NCBI GenBank assembly: GCA_025766275.1
Contig: JAFKAC010000026.1
Coordinates: forward strand, 434,001 to 498,000
Source: Lactarius indigo
Taxonomy: Eukaryota > Basidiomycota > Agaricomycetes > Russulales > Russulaceae
Reading direction: 5' to 3'
DNA length: 64,000 nucleotides
The notes below the pieces were generated by a model. That model was not told the DNA's origin and did not search any database. It saw only the letters and a list, made by a program, of their open reading frames with translations. Below, piece by piece: positions 12,101 to 22,400 of the stretch (its first letter is position 1; each line of letters begins with the position of its first letter). The translations under genes were made by a program, and so were the position numbers.

Positions 12101-13424
12101 CGTAGATTTTGATGAAACCTTCTCTCCCGTCGCACGATTTGAGTCGCTACGTTTACTTCTGGCGTTGGCCGCGCTGGAGGACTGGCACATCCATCAGATG
12201 GATGTTAAGTCTGCTTTTCTCAATGGCGTACTTGACGAGGAGATATACATGGAGCAGCCACAAGGTTTCACTGTCACTGGCTCTGAGACGAAGGTGTGTC
12301 GCCTAGTTAAGGCGATCTATGGTCTCAAACAGGCCTCCCGCGCATGGAACTTGCAATTCCATGGAGTGCTCACTGCACTCGGCTTTAAGCGGACGTTTGC
12401 TGATGCTGGCATATATGTGATGCCTCAACGGGAGGGGTATGATCCACTCTTCGTTATTGTCTACGTTGACGACATCACTATACTGGGTCCCTCGCTAAGT
12501 GGTATCAAGCGTTTGAAGTCAGACTTGTCTGAACGCTATGAGATGACGGATCTCGGGGAGATAGAGTCTTATCTTGGCATGCGCATTGTGCGCAACCGCT
12601 CCCTTAGACGCATCGAAATAGATCAGTCTGGCTACATCAAGGATGTCCTTGAACGCTTTGGCATGTCTGATGCCACACCACACAACACACCCTTGCCCGC
12701 TGGTGCTGACGAGCACCTGGTTAAATATACGTCGCAGGCAACTGCCTCAGATATTTCCCACTACCAGTCCTTGATTGGGAGTCTGCTGTATGTGCAGATT
12801 GGCACTAGGCCAGATATCTCCTTCGCTGTGTCACGTTTGGCGCAGTACGCAGCGAACCCTTCACCACAACATCTGCGACTTGCGCAGTATGTCCTGTCCT
12901 ACTTAGTAGGAACTATGGATATGCGTATTGTCTACGATGGCGCCAATGGTGATGGCCTTCACGGCTACACTGACTCCAGTCTGGCTGATCAGACTGATGA
13001 CCGCCACTCCACCTCTGGTTATGTGTTCTTACTAGCTAACGGTGCAATAAGCTGGTCTTCGCGCAAGCAAAAGACTGTTGCCCAAAACACAACGGAAGCG
13101 GAATACATGGCCATGACCGACGCGGCTAACCAGGCTGCGTGGTATCAGAGCTTCCTCACGGAACTCGGGTACGAGGTCGACGACCCCATCCCACTGCATG
13201 GTGACAACAAGGGTGCCATTGATTTGGCCTTAAACCCTGTCACTGGGAGACGGTCTAAGCACATTGCCATACGGCATCATGTTATCAGGGAGTACATCGA
13301 AAAGGGGACCATCACCCTCATTAGAACTCCTACTGTGGATATGGTTGCAGACGGCTTTACAAAGTCACTACCGCGTGTCCTGCTACAGAAACACAACGAT
13401 GACATGGGACTTCTGTGTACTTAG
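9114..13424 (+). CDS. Copia Gag-Pol polyprotein, intact (1436 aa)
   Basis: A single uninterrupted frame carrying every expected copia domain in order. There is a copia-type Gag (residues 40-240) and a CCHC zinc knuckle CHYCNKKGHIKPDC (about 263-276). An aspartic protease has DSGATHH (about 339). The GAG-pre-integrase region has H...H...CRGCEMGK (about 465-510). The integrase core includes HSDLAGP and HSDRGGEY (about 525-690). Reverse transcriptase (about 960-1200) has KARLVAKGF-like and YVDDI motifs. RNase H (about 1285-1420) has the TDSS and EAEYMA motifs. A Pro-rich linker separates integrase and RT. Order IN before RT is diagnostic of Ty1/copia. The ATG at 9114 gives the full length. No stop or frameshift is present, so it could still be active. 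Confidence 0.95.
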   Translation: MSSRAPSPTGAAAGATATAGGSTLPPTGSSPSARISAAYGATFGMPSGIRLEQFDGTHWNEWSGTIEAILTLHEAEDVFTLHHGPVDVPQDEWDSVQRRAKAYLRLYLKPDVYSLVADNTAYPTFKAKWDKLRDVYAGASGSTTIFNLWIQLTQARLDDSAPMATQLAKLNELRVALSNAQMGVTDTQFCLILLHALPPSYEVLASTILASGAPSGLKHAEIIARIVSEEARRAGPSGSSLNKVAPVKPTGKKGKKDHSGLTCHYCNKKGHIKPDCRKRKKDEADAKEKEKAGNKAANSHILVPTTASIKEIEEPAIDWASESIGVALYAASRVRWMMDSGATHHITPHRSDFKDYTPTKGTVRLGDKSTIDQVGVGSVVFTTSQGISITLSNVLHLPQVKTRFLSTRALAQKGAEIAFDSGSFKISINQKCVAKGYLEDNLYWLDAASVGLNAHTKSSAATLDIWHQRMGHISSAALKAHGPSATTGMDIDSSTTAHTVCRGCEMGKSTCQPFSASSNKRTTRQFEIVHSDLAGPMQTQSLQGSTYTATFIDDHTKFTVVHFLKSKDQFAKSLQMYLAWGETQSGHKLRALHSDRGGEYMSSVTQDILKQKGIEHHLTMPGSPQSNRKAERFNRTIMDKAMSMLHTAGMSKGFWEHAVCAAVHIYNRSPVRGLKWRTPYELWHSGKVPDVSHLRVFGCKGYMHVPTDKRRKLDAKAIEVTLIGFEPESKGYKLWDRSTRSVRVSRDVTFDESSFPSLQGVETHPTPSPPVVPSTTVTAVPHPPALPPMRAPSPAHSSSSEEEDVEKLLDPPQVQPRPTTPPLALPAPPTTPKREQTTPTSPPPRPSATRIMHHVPPPSPEMPGGFEDRAQRSQLLREMDNAPRRSARAPVPNPRYFNADNAAWRGRRLGYAELLAAAFVGRDPATYAEAMRSAAADEWTKACQYEMDALAKNGTWELVDLPPNRKAVKSKWVFKLKADGRYRARLVAKGFTQIPGVDFDETFSPVARFESLRLLLALAALEDWHIHQMDVKSAFLNGVLDEEIYMEQPQGFTVTGSETKVCRLVKAIYGLKQASRAWNLQFHGVLTALGFKRTFADAGIYVMPQREGYDPLFVIVYVDDITILGPSLSGIKRLKSDLSERYEMTDLGEIESYLGMRIVRNRSLRRIEIDQSGYIKDVLERFGMSDATPHNTPLPAGADEHLVKYTSQATASDISHYQSLIGSLLYVQIGTRPDISFAVSRLAQYAANPSPQHLRLAQYVLSYLVGTMDMRIVYDGANGDGLHGYTDSSLADQTDDRHSTSGYVFLLANGAISWSSRKQKTVAQNTTEAEYMAMTDAANQAAWYQSFLTELGYEVDDPIPLHGDNKGAIDLALNPVTGRRSKHIAIRHHVIREYIEKGTITLIRTPTVDMVADGFTKSLPRVLLQKHNDDMGLLCT

Positions 13425-13443
13425 ATTGTAGATCACGGGGAGA

Positions 13444-14052
13444 TGTTGATAAGTGGCCCGCGCGCAGTTAGCGGCTCTAAAGGACTTGCAGATATGGACT
13501 GCTTTAGATAAGATATATTGGACCTGTAGATTAGATTATATGATCTGTACAATCTCGGACTTCTTAGCTTATCTATGACATCATGTACAATGACATCATG
13601 TAGAACACTCTGGACATTTCATTGTACTCTTCCCTTTGTTCTCTTTGTGGCGTTATCTTTATTGTGATGTCATTATGATATCATTTACTTCTAGACTCTC
13701 TTTGAACTTTCTGTCCTTGTTCTCAGAACGTCCACTCCTTTGTCCGTTTGTAGAACAATAACTGCCTTGTAGTGCGTGACTAGTGTTACATCCCTTGTAT
13801 AGTGTCACTCCCAGAAAGTGTATAAGTAGAGTAGCATGTACGCTCCTGGTCCACATCAGTTCTCACTGTTTGTGTGCCAGGTAAGCTCCCTTTCCTCCAA
13901 TGTATAACATCAGTTCTCACTGTTTGTGTGCCAGACAACCTCTGCTTCACTCTGCTTGACTTCACCCCTGTTGCTGCCTTTCAGCCACCTTTGATATCTC
14001 ACCACAGTCTTCTTGTCACTGTGAGTATCATCTTCATGTGTGCTGTTCATCA
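13444..14052 (+). repeat. 3' LTR of copia
   Basis: 609 bp, nearly identical to 7725-8333. It is preceded by a short purine run (CACGGGGAGA) that can serve as the polypurine tract and followed by the duplicated CATCC. Confidence 0.93.
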
Positions 14053-14101
14053 CATCCACCACAGATACACCCCTCCTGTTTATACTTTCTGATCACCAGA
14101 G

Positions 14102-17100
14102 ATGCCTCGGAGACGTGCAGCTGAATCTCTTCTACCAGCTGAGGAGGGTATTGAAGAAGTTATCATTCATCACAGACGGACCAAGAGGGGCATTCGGACC
14201 ACGCAGAAGTCTGTCCCCATTCTCCTCCCAACCAAGGCAAAGGCTGGAGAGTCTTCCAACTCAAAGAAGGGAAAGAAGGACAAAGCATTAGATCCAGCCA
14301 CAGCAGAGGGATCTCAAATGGCCTCAGCCTCCTTCAAAGATACACAAGCCGAGCAATGGATAGATGAGCAAATGGATGAGCTTCCAAATGATGAGACCAA
14401 GCAGTCTCAACCACAGGCACCTGTATGTACCAGATATCCACTACATGGGGTGAAGGATGCTAATTTGATGTAGACTGTCATGGAGCAATGGCTTCAACTC
14501 TGGAGCAGATATCTCCATATACTTTTGGCCATGGAGAGTCGGCCTTCTTCCTCCACATGCTCTATATGCCATGGCCATGGAGAGGTCAAGTGCCCTGACT
14601 GTGTCGGAGCACCACTGTTTTGTCAATCCTGCTGTGTCAAGTCTCACAGGCATTCACCATTTCATCGGCCACTTCTATGGACTGCAACACACTATACTCC
14701 GGTTTCACTGCACTCACTGGGATTTGTGCTGTTCCTTGGGCATGCTGGTGCACCATGTCCATTGACTGTTGAAGTATAATACCATTGCATTGTCTCATGT
14801 GTACCTGTGCTCATGCTCATCTAGGGAATCAGAGCAGCACAGGGACCCCATGGCAAGATAAATAAACACACCGGACCTGGGTTGTCATCTTCGCTGCACT
14901 CTGTTCAAGAGGAACTAGAATCTCTCCAACTTTCAGACCACTCAGCCACACCCCAGGATACCCTGAAGCCTTGTGGTGTATCAACTACTCCAATCATTTC
15001 AGATGCACTATTTGACAATTCGGACATCTTTCTGGATTCAAGTGACAAGCACATGTCCATGGATCAGGCACCCAGAGAGCTCTCAGGAAATCAGATTCTA
15101 ACAATTGTGGACAGGAGTGGTATCTTTGAAATGGAGACAGTGTTCTGTGTCTGCTCCGAATCGGATAACCAAGATGAACAGCTGCTCCAGAGTGGTCTAT
15201 TTCCTGCTACCTTCAAGCAAGTCAGGACTCTGTTCACATTCTCAGTTCTTGATGACTTTCTGAATGACAACTTGGAGTGCAAGACCACAGCCCAACAGTA
15301 CTATTCCAAGTTGCAAAGCCAGACCAGTAGAATGTTCCCAGGACTTGTTCTGGTCCGTTCCTCTTCTTCCACATCACCCACAGTCAATAATGAATTGTTG
15401 CAGAATTTGTATAGACAACTATTGAGGACATCACGCCAATGGCGAGACCTCAGGTCCAGAATGGAGCAGGGACTCGGACACCAGTCGGAGGAAATGTCTC
15501 CGGATGGCTCCATGGCAGTTTTCTGCCCAGCATGTCCACAGCCAGGAGTCAACCTCCCAAGAGATTGGAAGGCCAGATATGAACCGTATGTGGAATCTTC
15601 GGACACTGTTTTCATGTCATTGACCCCCTATAGGAATGAATTGATCCGAACATTCATTATGGATGGAAATTTCTCTGCAGAGCACATGAGGCACAGGTCT
15701 GGAGAGAAGGATGTTGCACTGTCTGCTGGAATGGCCTTCATGGCGAATCCAGAACTGTACAAGGCTCATCTTAAAAGTGGCCATGAAATTGTCCAGGTAT
15801 GTTGTGCCTCCCTACCAGGTTTGGTTTGGCTGATGGCCCAATAGCCAAGCACATGTAACACATACAAAGCCATTGAACAGGCAAATTCAAGTAGGGCACA
15901 TCTTGATGTCACAGGGATTGGTGCAACAGCTTGCTGCCATGGATTCTTTGTTCCAACTTCTGTGGTAGACTTCCAGAAGGGAGAGAGGCATGCCCCATTC
16001 ACTAAAAGTCTCAGTCTGCAACTGATTTACAATGATCACCAGGCAAATAAATATGGACTACAGCATCTGCAAAGCTCTTTCTTACAACATGGAAGACATG
16101 CCAGTTGCACTGGTGATGTATGACATCATGTGCCAATACAGAGTGCACTTCCAGGAGCGAGTAAGGAACAGTCCAGGATTGTCACTACCCAGCTCCGAGG
16201 CCTTGGACATCCGGATGGGTATCGGACTGTTCCACATACATGGCCACCAAGATTCTTGCTTACCACGATTCTCTCTGAGCTACATTCCTGGTGCAAAGCA
16301 GGTTGATGGAGAGATCATAGAGACCTTATGGGCCCCACTGAATAACATATCACGGAGCACACGAGGGATGTCCCTGGCTCATAGGCAAGAGGTCCTAGAT
16401 GCCCACATGAACCACTCCAACTGGAAGAAGCTGGTCCGGATCGGTATGGCCGGATTATACATAATGGCATACAGAGTTAACATCACTTGAATATGACAGT
16501 TCCATCACTTCTCAAGCGGTGGAAGCGCTCGGAGCATGGCCTAGATGCAAGCAGCAAGGCATTTGAATCTCTTAGTGAACATTTTAAGGACAAGACCAAG
16601 CAATGGCTAGAGGAGGACATGGCCGCACAGACACGGAGAGGTGTGGACCCTTCTAGCATGGACATATATGACACAGTGAAGCAGAAAGGTTCGGACACCA
16701 ATCATGGATAGCCTCCTCTGAACTAATGCTGGATTTAAGCACCTTCTCGTGCCATGATTCAACAGCAACTGATGGCAGATGAGGATGGGAACCATTCCAT
16801 TCGTGGTGGGACATCATGGATTTCATGTGGCCTGAAGATTCAGGAAATGCAGTCAGTTGGCCATCAGTGTTAACATCACCGGAATTGTACACCTGATGGC
16901 TTGCTTAGATTGGCCATCAGATATCAGCTCCGGACCCATGGCTCACACACAATTGAAGAGTTTCAGACAATTGAGAACAAGCGGATCCACCTGCAGAAGC
17001 TGATTGACATGTTTTCACACCAGGCAGATGCCTTTCTGCTCCACCATCAACCACTGGATGCACCCATCCCATCACTGGGTGACTATGGAGAGTATGACCA

Positions 17101-17972
17101 TGTGGATGATATGGAGGATTCCACAGTTCCAAGATCCAAGACTCAGATATCGGACATCTCTGGATCGGAGGGTACCAATGCAGAGGACATTCCGATTTTA
17201 CTCCCATCAACACTTGGAGCAGAATGGTGTATCACTCATGGTGTCAAATCTCTTGCACTTAAGGAGGCTAAGTTGCGCTATGCCCAGGCAAATGATTCGA
17301 TCCACAGGATTCGCCTGGCATTGGGCTTCAAATCGGCACTGTTCCGGACCCAGGTCTGAGGTGCGCGAACACAGAAAACGAAGACTCATGCCTGGACTGC
17401 AGTCCAGAGCGTTGATAACACAGTCCATGAGCATGCTCGGACATATAGCATGGCAAGAGATGCATACATCAAGGTGCAGCAAATATCGAAAGATTTACAA
17501 GAACTACCATTACTCCAGGCAACAGATCTCCGTGTTCATACAGCCATCCTTGGTGCTGGAGTAGTGGGGCAGCGGAACACACAGCTTCCATGGCTCTGGA
17601 GCTTTGGTACTTCTGAAAAGAGAGGTGGTGCATGGTTTGATGAATGTGAGTGACTACTTTTATGCATGCCCATGACCCATGCTGATTGAATGAATAGTTA
17701 ACCGTGTGCATTGGCTGCGAGCAAAGTCACAGCTTGAACGATGGAAGGAGGAAGATAAGAGCATCAGAAATGAAGCATTGTGGGTTCCAGCTTACTTCCA
17801 TGCAAAGGCAGAGTGTTGGAAGACATGGATGGATGTGGCAACAAAGGGGAGGTTGGATGGGCACAGTGCATATGCATCATACCAGGTGCACAGATGGGAG
17901 GAGATGTGTAGGAGTTCAGTCAAGGCACTCACTCCAATAACATCTGCTCATAATAGATTGGAGGATCAATAA
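14102..17972 (+). CDS. KDZ-1 transposase with CxC2 cysteine cluster, nine exons, one in-frame TGA
   Basis: Exons 14102-14422, 14474-14773, 14825-15796, 15845-15987, 16043-16443, 16500-16688, 16740-16851, 16909-17645 and 17698-17972 join in consistent phase to 1,150 codons. The N-terminus has the KDZ-associated CxC2 cluster (CSICHG, CPDC, CQSCC, then H..H and GHAGAPCP). Next come the KDZ blocks FPATFKQVRTLFTFSVLDDF, NLECKTTAQQYYSKL, FCPACPQPGVNLP, RTFIMDGNFSAEHM, TGIGATAC, VDFQKGER, MYDIMCQY, GIGLFHIHGHQD and ETLWAPLN. The C-terminal part has RIRLALGFKSALFR and HWLRAKSQLERW. Intron 15988-16042 uses a GC donor. The only defect is TGA at 17357-17359, where KDZ-2 has a sense codon after FR-Q-V; CGA to TGA is the simplest change. 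A DDE-type cut-and-paste role follows from family knowledge. Copia separates the gene from its TATA box. Confidence 0.88.
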
Positions 17973-18293
17973 ATCAGATTACTGTGGGCCCATATCTTGG
18001 GCAGATGACATTGAACAGCATCGAAGAATATATCATTTGTGTAACATTTCCAAGAGATGGTGTCCAGAAGTAATTTGGGTTATCAGTATAAGATGTATTC
18101 TTACAAGGGGCTTCCTGGTAATTGGTGGCTACTGATATGAGCTCTCGAAGATATACTTTTTGAAGGTGGTAATTATCACCTGTCTGACATATACTGTGAA
18201 AGAACACACAGTAATCTGTTTGAGATCACATCATGAAGGGTGTTCGCAGTTATCTGCCTGAGATATATTGTCGGTGGGCATGATCAAGACCTA
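17973..18293. other. KDZ-1 3' non-coding sequence
   Basis: No gene seen between the transposase stop and the 38-bp array. It is part of the element by position. Confidence 0.5.
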
Positions 18294-19235
18294 TCATTGA
18301 TCTGTATACACAATAATGTGTCCGAGATATATTCTCGGACAATGTTCTTGATCATCTGTCCGAGATACATTCTCGGACAATGTGCCTAAGCATCTGTCCG
18401 AGATATATTCTTGGACAATGTTCATGATCATCTGTCCAAGAATACATCTCAGACAATGCTCTTGATCATCTGTCCAAGAATATATCTTGGACAATATCCT
18501 TGATTATCTGTCCAAGAGTATACCTCGGACGAAGTTCTCAATCATCTGTCTGAGATATATTGTTGGATGTGGTTCTTCACCAACCATCCGAGATATGTTC
18601 TCGGACATAGATCTTAAGCATCTGTCTGAGATACATTCTCGGACGTAGATCTTAGCCATCCATCCGAGATACGTTCTCGGACGTAGATATTAACCGTCCG
18701 TCCGAGATAGTATCTCGGACGTAGATCTTAAGCATCCGTCCGAGATACTATCTCGGACGTAGATCTTAGCCATCCATCCGAGATAGTATCTCGGACGTAG
18801 ATCTTAAGCATCCGTCCAAGATAGTATCTCGGACGTAGATCTTAACCGTCCGTCCGAGATAGTATCTCGGACGTAGATCTTAAGCATCCGTCCGAGATAG
18901 TATCTCGGACGTAGATCTTAACCGTCCGTCCGAGATACTATCTCGGATGTAGATCTTAAGCATCCGTCCGAGATAGTATCTCAGACGTAGATCTTAAGCA
19001 TCCGTCCGAGATAGTATCTCGGACGTAGATCTTAAGCATCTGTCCGAGATACTATCTCGGACGTAGATATTAGCCATCCGTCCGAGATACGTTCTCGGAC
19101 GTAGATCTTAGCCGTCCATCCGAGATATGTTCTCGGACGATGATATTAGCCATCCGTCCGAGATATGTTCTCGGACGTACTTCTTAGCTGTCCGTCCGAG
19201 ATATACTCTCAGACAATAATCACGATCATCTGTCC
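18294..19235. repeat. 38-bp palindromic tandem array at the KDZ-1 right end
   Basis: Tandem 38-bp units of the form CATCCGTCCGAGATAGTATC plus TCGGACGTAGATCTTAAG. Each carries the palindrome TCCGAGATAGTATCTCGGA or its TACTATC variant. The units are most regular at 18650-19100 and decay on both sides. Position just inside the terminal repeat fits subterminal transposase-binding repeats (inference). Confidence 0.85.
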
Positions 19236-19339
19236 GAGAATGATGGTCCTTGATGCCATATATCCCATATCTTTGAAAGTGTCTAATGTGATTCTCCTGA
19301 CAATACACCCTTGGTTTGCGTTCGGTCATCTCACTCGGA

Positions 19340-19497
19340 GGTATTTATACATTTTGTCCGTCCGAGCCGACGTCGGTTGACCCATGAGTCTTGGGAGATT
19401 CTTTGCCATCAGCCGACGTCGGCTGGCCCATGACATATGAAAGATTCTCACCGTCGGTTGGCCCATCAGTTATGGAAGTCATGCTGGATCATTGGCT
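19340..19497. repeat. Right terminal inverted repeat of KDZ-1
   Basis: About 158 bp matching the right end of FB-1 (7028-7185) with few mismatches and ending GATCATTGGCT. Immediately right, the sequence becomes Goodbye-domain coding sequence of NLR-1, with GCGCTATA as the expected 8-bp duplication. The matching left end is not in the window. Confidence 0.78.
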
Positions 19498-22400
19498 GCG
19501 CTATAGCAACAAAGGCGATGAAGCAAGGACGAACGAGTGGGTCCAATTCTGTCTCTGAGCTTCTCCTCACTTAAATTCGACCAGAAACATTTCTTAAAAA
19601 GTTGGTGGGAAGGAACGACATCGAGGACGCGCTACTGAAGTTGAATAAACTGGAACAGGGGGAGCTTCGTATGGTATCTGCGCAAGTGTTGAAGACCACC
19701 AGTGATCTCAAGGATGTTACAAAGGATATAAAAGACGCTACTGGTAATCTCAAGGACGGTGCATAGCTCGTTCGTCTCTCAACACAATTCACACTAAATA
19801 TCGGATCAGATGCGAAAGAAACGAAAGTGATGGTGCAGCAGATTGTAAGCAATATTAGCTCCGGGAGTTGTAAGTATTGTCATGATCTCATCGCGAATAA
19901 GTGTAAGTGTTCACACACAATTTCAGGGGAGCGACTCCAAGGATGGTTGACTCCGCCTGATCCATCGACGAACCACAACATCGCGTGCAGCGCTCAGCAC
20001 GAGGGAACTGCGGTGTGGGTTTTCAACGAGGATATTTTCAAGCAATGGGAGTCGTCGGGCTCATTATTGTGGATTCATGGGAAACGTACGTTTTATACAA
20101 TGGGGCCCGCATCTCACTGACAACTGCTGCTTTTGTAGCGGGGTCGGGGAAGAGCATCCTCTGGTTTGCCATTCTGTTTTATTTCCGTATCCAGAAGCTT
20201 ATGTTCTCGATCAGCTCTGCAATCATTCAGCACATCATCACCCTACACGATGCTGGGTCGGCCTCCGCTGCCTATTTCTATTTTGACTTTAGAGATGACA
20301 ATAAGAAGCATCGGCGAAACCTCCTTTCTTCACTTCTGATACAGCTTGCTTCCCGGTCCGCGCCTTGTCTCAATATACTCTCCCATATCTATTCCCCTTA
20401 TGATGCTTGCAAGGAGAAACCCAGTGAACGTGCTTTGATGTGATGCCTCAAAGACATGCTCATGGTCCCTTCCCTTTCTCAACTCCCCACTTACATCATC
20501 CTTGATGCCCTTGATGAATGCCCCAACACGTCCGGCATACCAACTCCGCAAGGACATGTCCTTGAACTCGTAAAAGATCTTGTTGACCTCCGCCTTCCAA
20601 ACCTACACATCTGCATCACCAGTCGCTGGGAGAATGATATCCAGACCACTCTCGAGCCACTGGCATTGGGGCACCTCTCCCTTCATGACCAACCCGGACA
20701 GAAAAATGATATTGTTGAATACATCGGCGCAGTTGTTCAATCCGACCCTCAAATGATGAGTTGGCGGGACGATGACAGGAATCTAGTAATCAGGACACTC
20801 TCGGAGAAAGCCGATGGCATGTAAGGCAATGTTTCATTCTCATCAGTACCCCCTTCCCTAATATTCGTCATACAGGTTCCGATGGGTGTTTTGTCAGCTG
20901 GAGATGTTGAGGCACTGTCTGGCTCCCAGTCTTCGACGTCAACTTGACGAACTACCGAAAACCCTGGACGAGACATACGAGCGGGTCTTGAAAGAGATTG
21001 AATCCACCAACCAAGGCCAATACACGCGCCGTTTGTTGAATTGCCTCGCTGTGGCTCGTCGGCCGCTTCGTGTTGAGGAGTTCGCAGAGGTACTTGCGTT
21101 TGACCTTGATACAACTGAAGAAGAGATCCCGATACTCCATGTGGAATGGCGATGGGAGGACCAAGAACGAGCCGTGTTGTCTGCTTGTTCGAGCTTAGTT
21201 GCCATTGTCGACGACGGGAATTGCCGGGTTGTCCAATTTTCACATTTTTCAGTGAAGGAGTACCTCACGTCGAATTGTCTTGTTGCCGCGAGCGGAGATA
21301 TCTCACATTACCACATTCTTCCCGAACCCGCGCACTTGATACTTGCGCGTGCCTGTCTTGGCATTCTACTCAACTTGAATAATCGCGTTGACAAAGATTG
21401 TGATGAGGGGAGTGGCAGGAACGGCGACAAGATCATCCCTTTGCTCAACTACGCTGCCAGGTACTGGGTTCCCCACGCACAGGTTGGGAGCGTCTCGTCA
21501 CGCCTTAAGGATGCGATGGGGATTCTTTTCGACTTGAACCAACCATACTTTTTGGAATGGATAAAGATACACGACATCGACCCCTATGTATATGAACACC
21601 GGGAAAAACACCACCAACCCCTGTACTACGCCGCTCTCTGTGGGTTCTATGACCTAGTTCGGCACCTCGTCGTTAAACACCCAGAACAAGTAAATTATCG
21701 TAGTGGCAACCTCCGGTGTCCCCTGGTCACGGCCCTATCAAGAAAGCACTTTCGGGTTGCCGAGCTCCTCATTGAACATGGCGCACATATCAACGCTCGC
21801 GGATGCCCCCCACTTTTCCACACCATCCGATTTTTAGGAGGTGCTCGTGTTGACGCTGTGGAGTTTCTGCTCAGATGTAGCGCAGATGTGAATGCCATGG
21901 AGGAACATTTTTGGACTCCACTGCATATAGCGGCTGAAAGGGGATTTCTCAAGGTAGCTCAGCTGTTACTCGAACACGGGGCCGAGGTCGATTGTCGAAA
22001 TGACAAGGGTCAATCACCATTACACCTGGTGTCGATCAGGAAGTCTGGCGAACACGAAGGCGAACGTGAAGGCGAACGTGCTATTCTTGTGCGAATACTA
22101 GTTGAGCGCGGTGCGGACGTGATGGCACAAGATGAGGACAAGGCAACCCCGTTGTCTTTCGCATCATCTTACGGGCGGTCCAAGATTGCCCGGCTACTGC
22201 TCGACCATGGCGCAAAGGCACAAGCAGAGAACATCCAAGGCCGGAGCCCACTGCACGAGGTGTCACGAGGCATCCGCCAATACCAAACATATCCTAACAT
22301 CGGACTTAGTTCCAAGGACACGGCATTTCGCCACGAAATGGCTTCCAATGTCGCGCTGCTCCTCCTTGAGCACGGCGCGGACGTGAATGCACTAGATAAA

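Larger units (their letters stand above)
7725..14052 (+). mobile_element. Complete Ty1/copia LTR retrotransposon
   Basis: Two 609-bp LTRs (7725-8333 and 13444-14052), starting TGTTGA and ending ATCA, are flanked by the 5-bp duplication CATCC at 7720-7724 and 14053-14057. I saw two differences between the LTRs (CGCACGC/CGCGCGC and TAGTGTGTG/TAGTGCGTG), so the insertion is recent. A single 1,436-codon gag-pol frame lies between. The element sits in the 5' untranslated region of the KDZ-1 transposase gene. Confidence 0.95.

Noticed and set aside
18294..19235. CRISPR-like regular repeats
   Set aside because: Units are directly tandem with no unique spacers, in a eukaryotic genome with introns.
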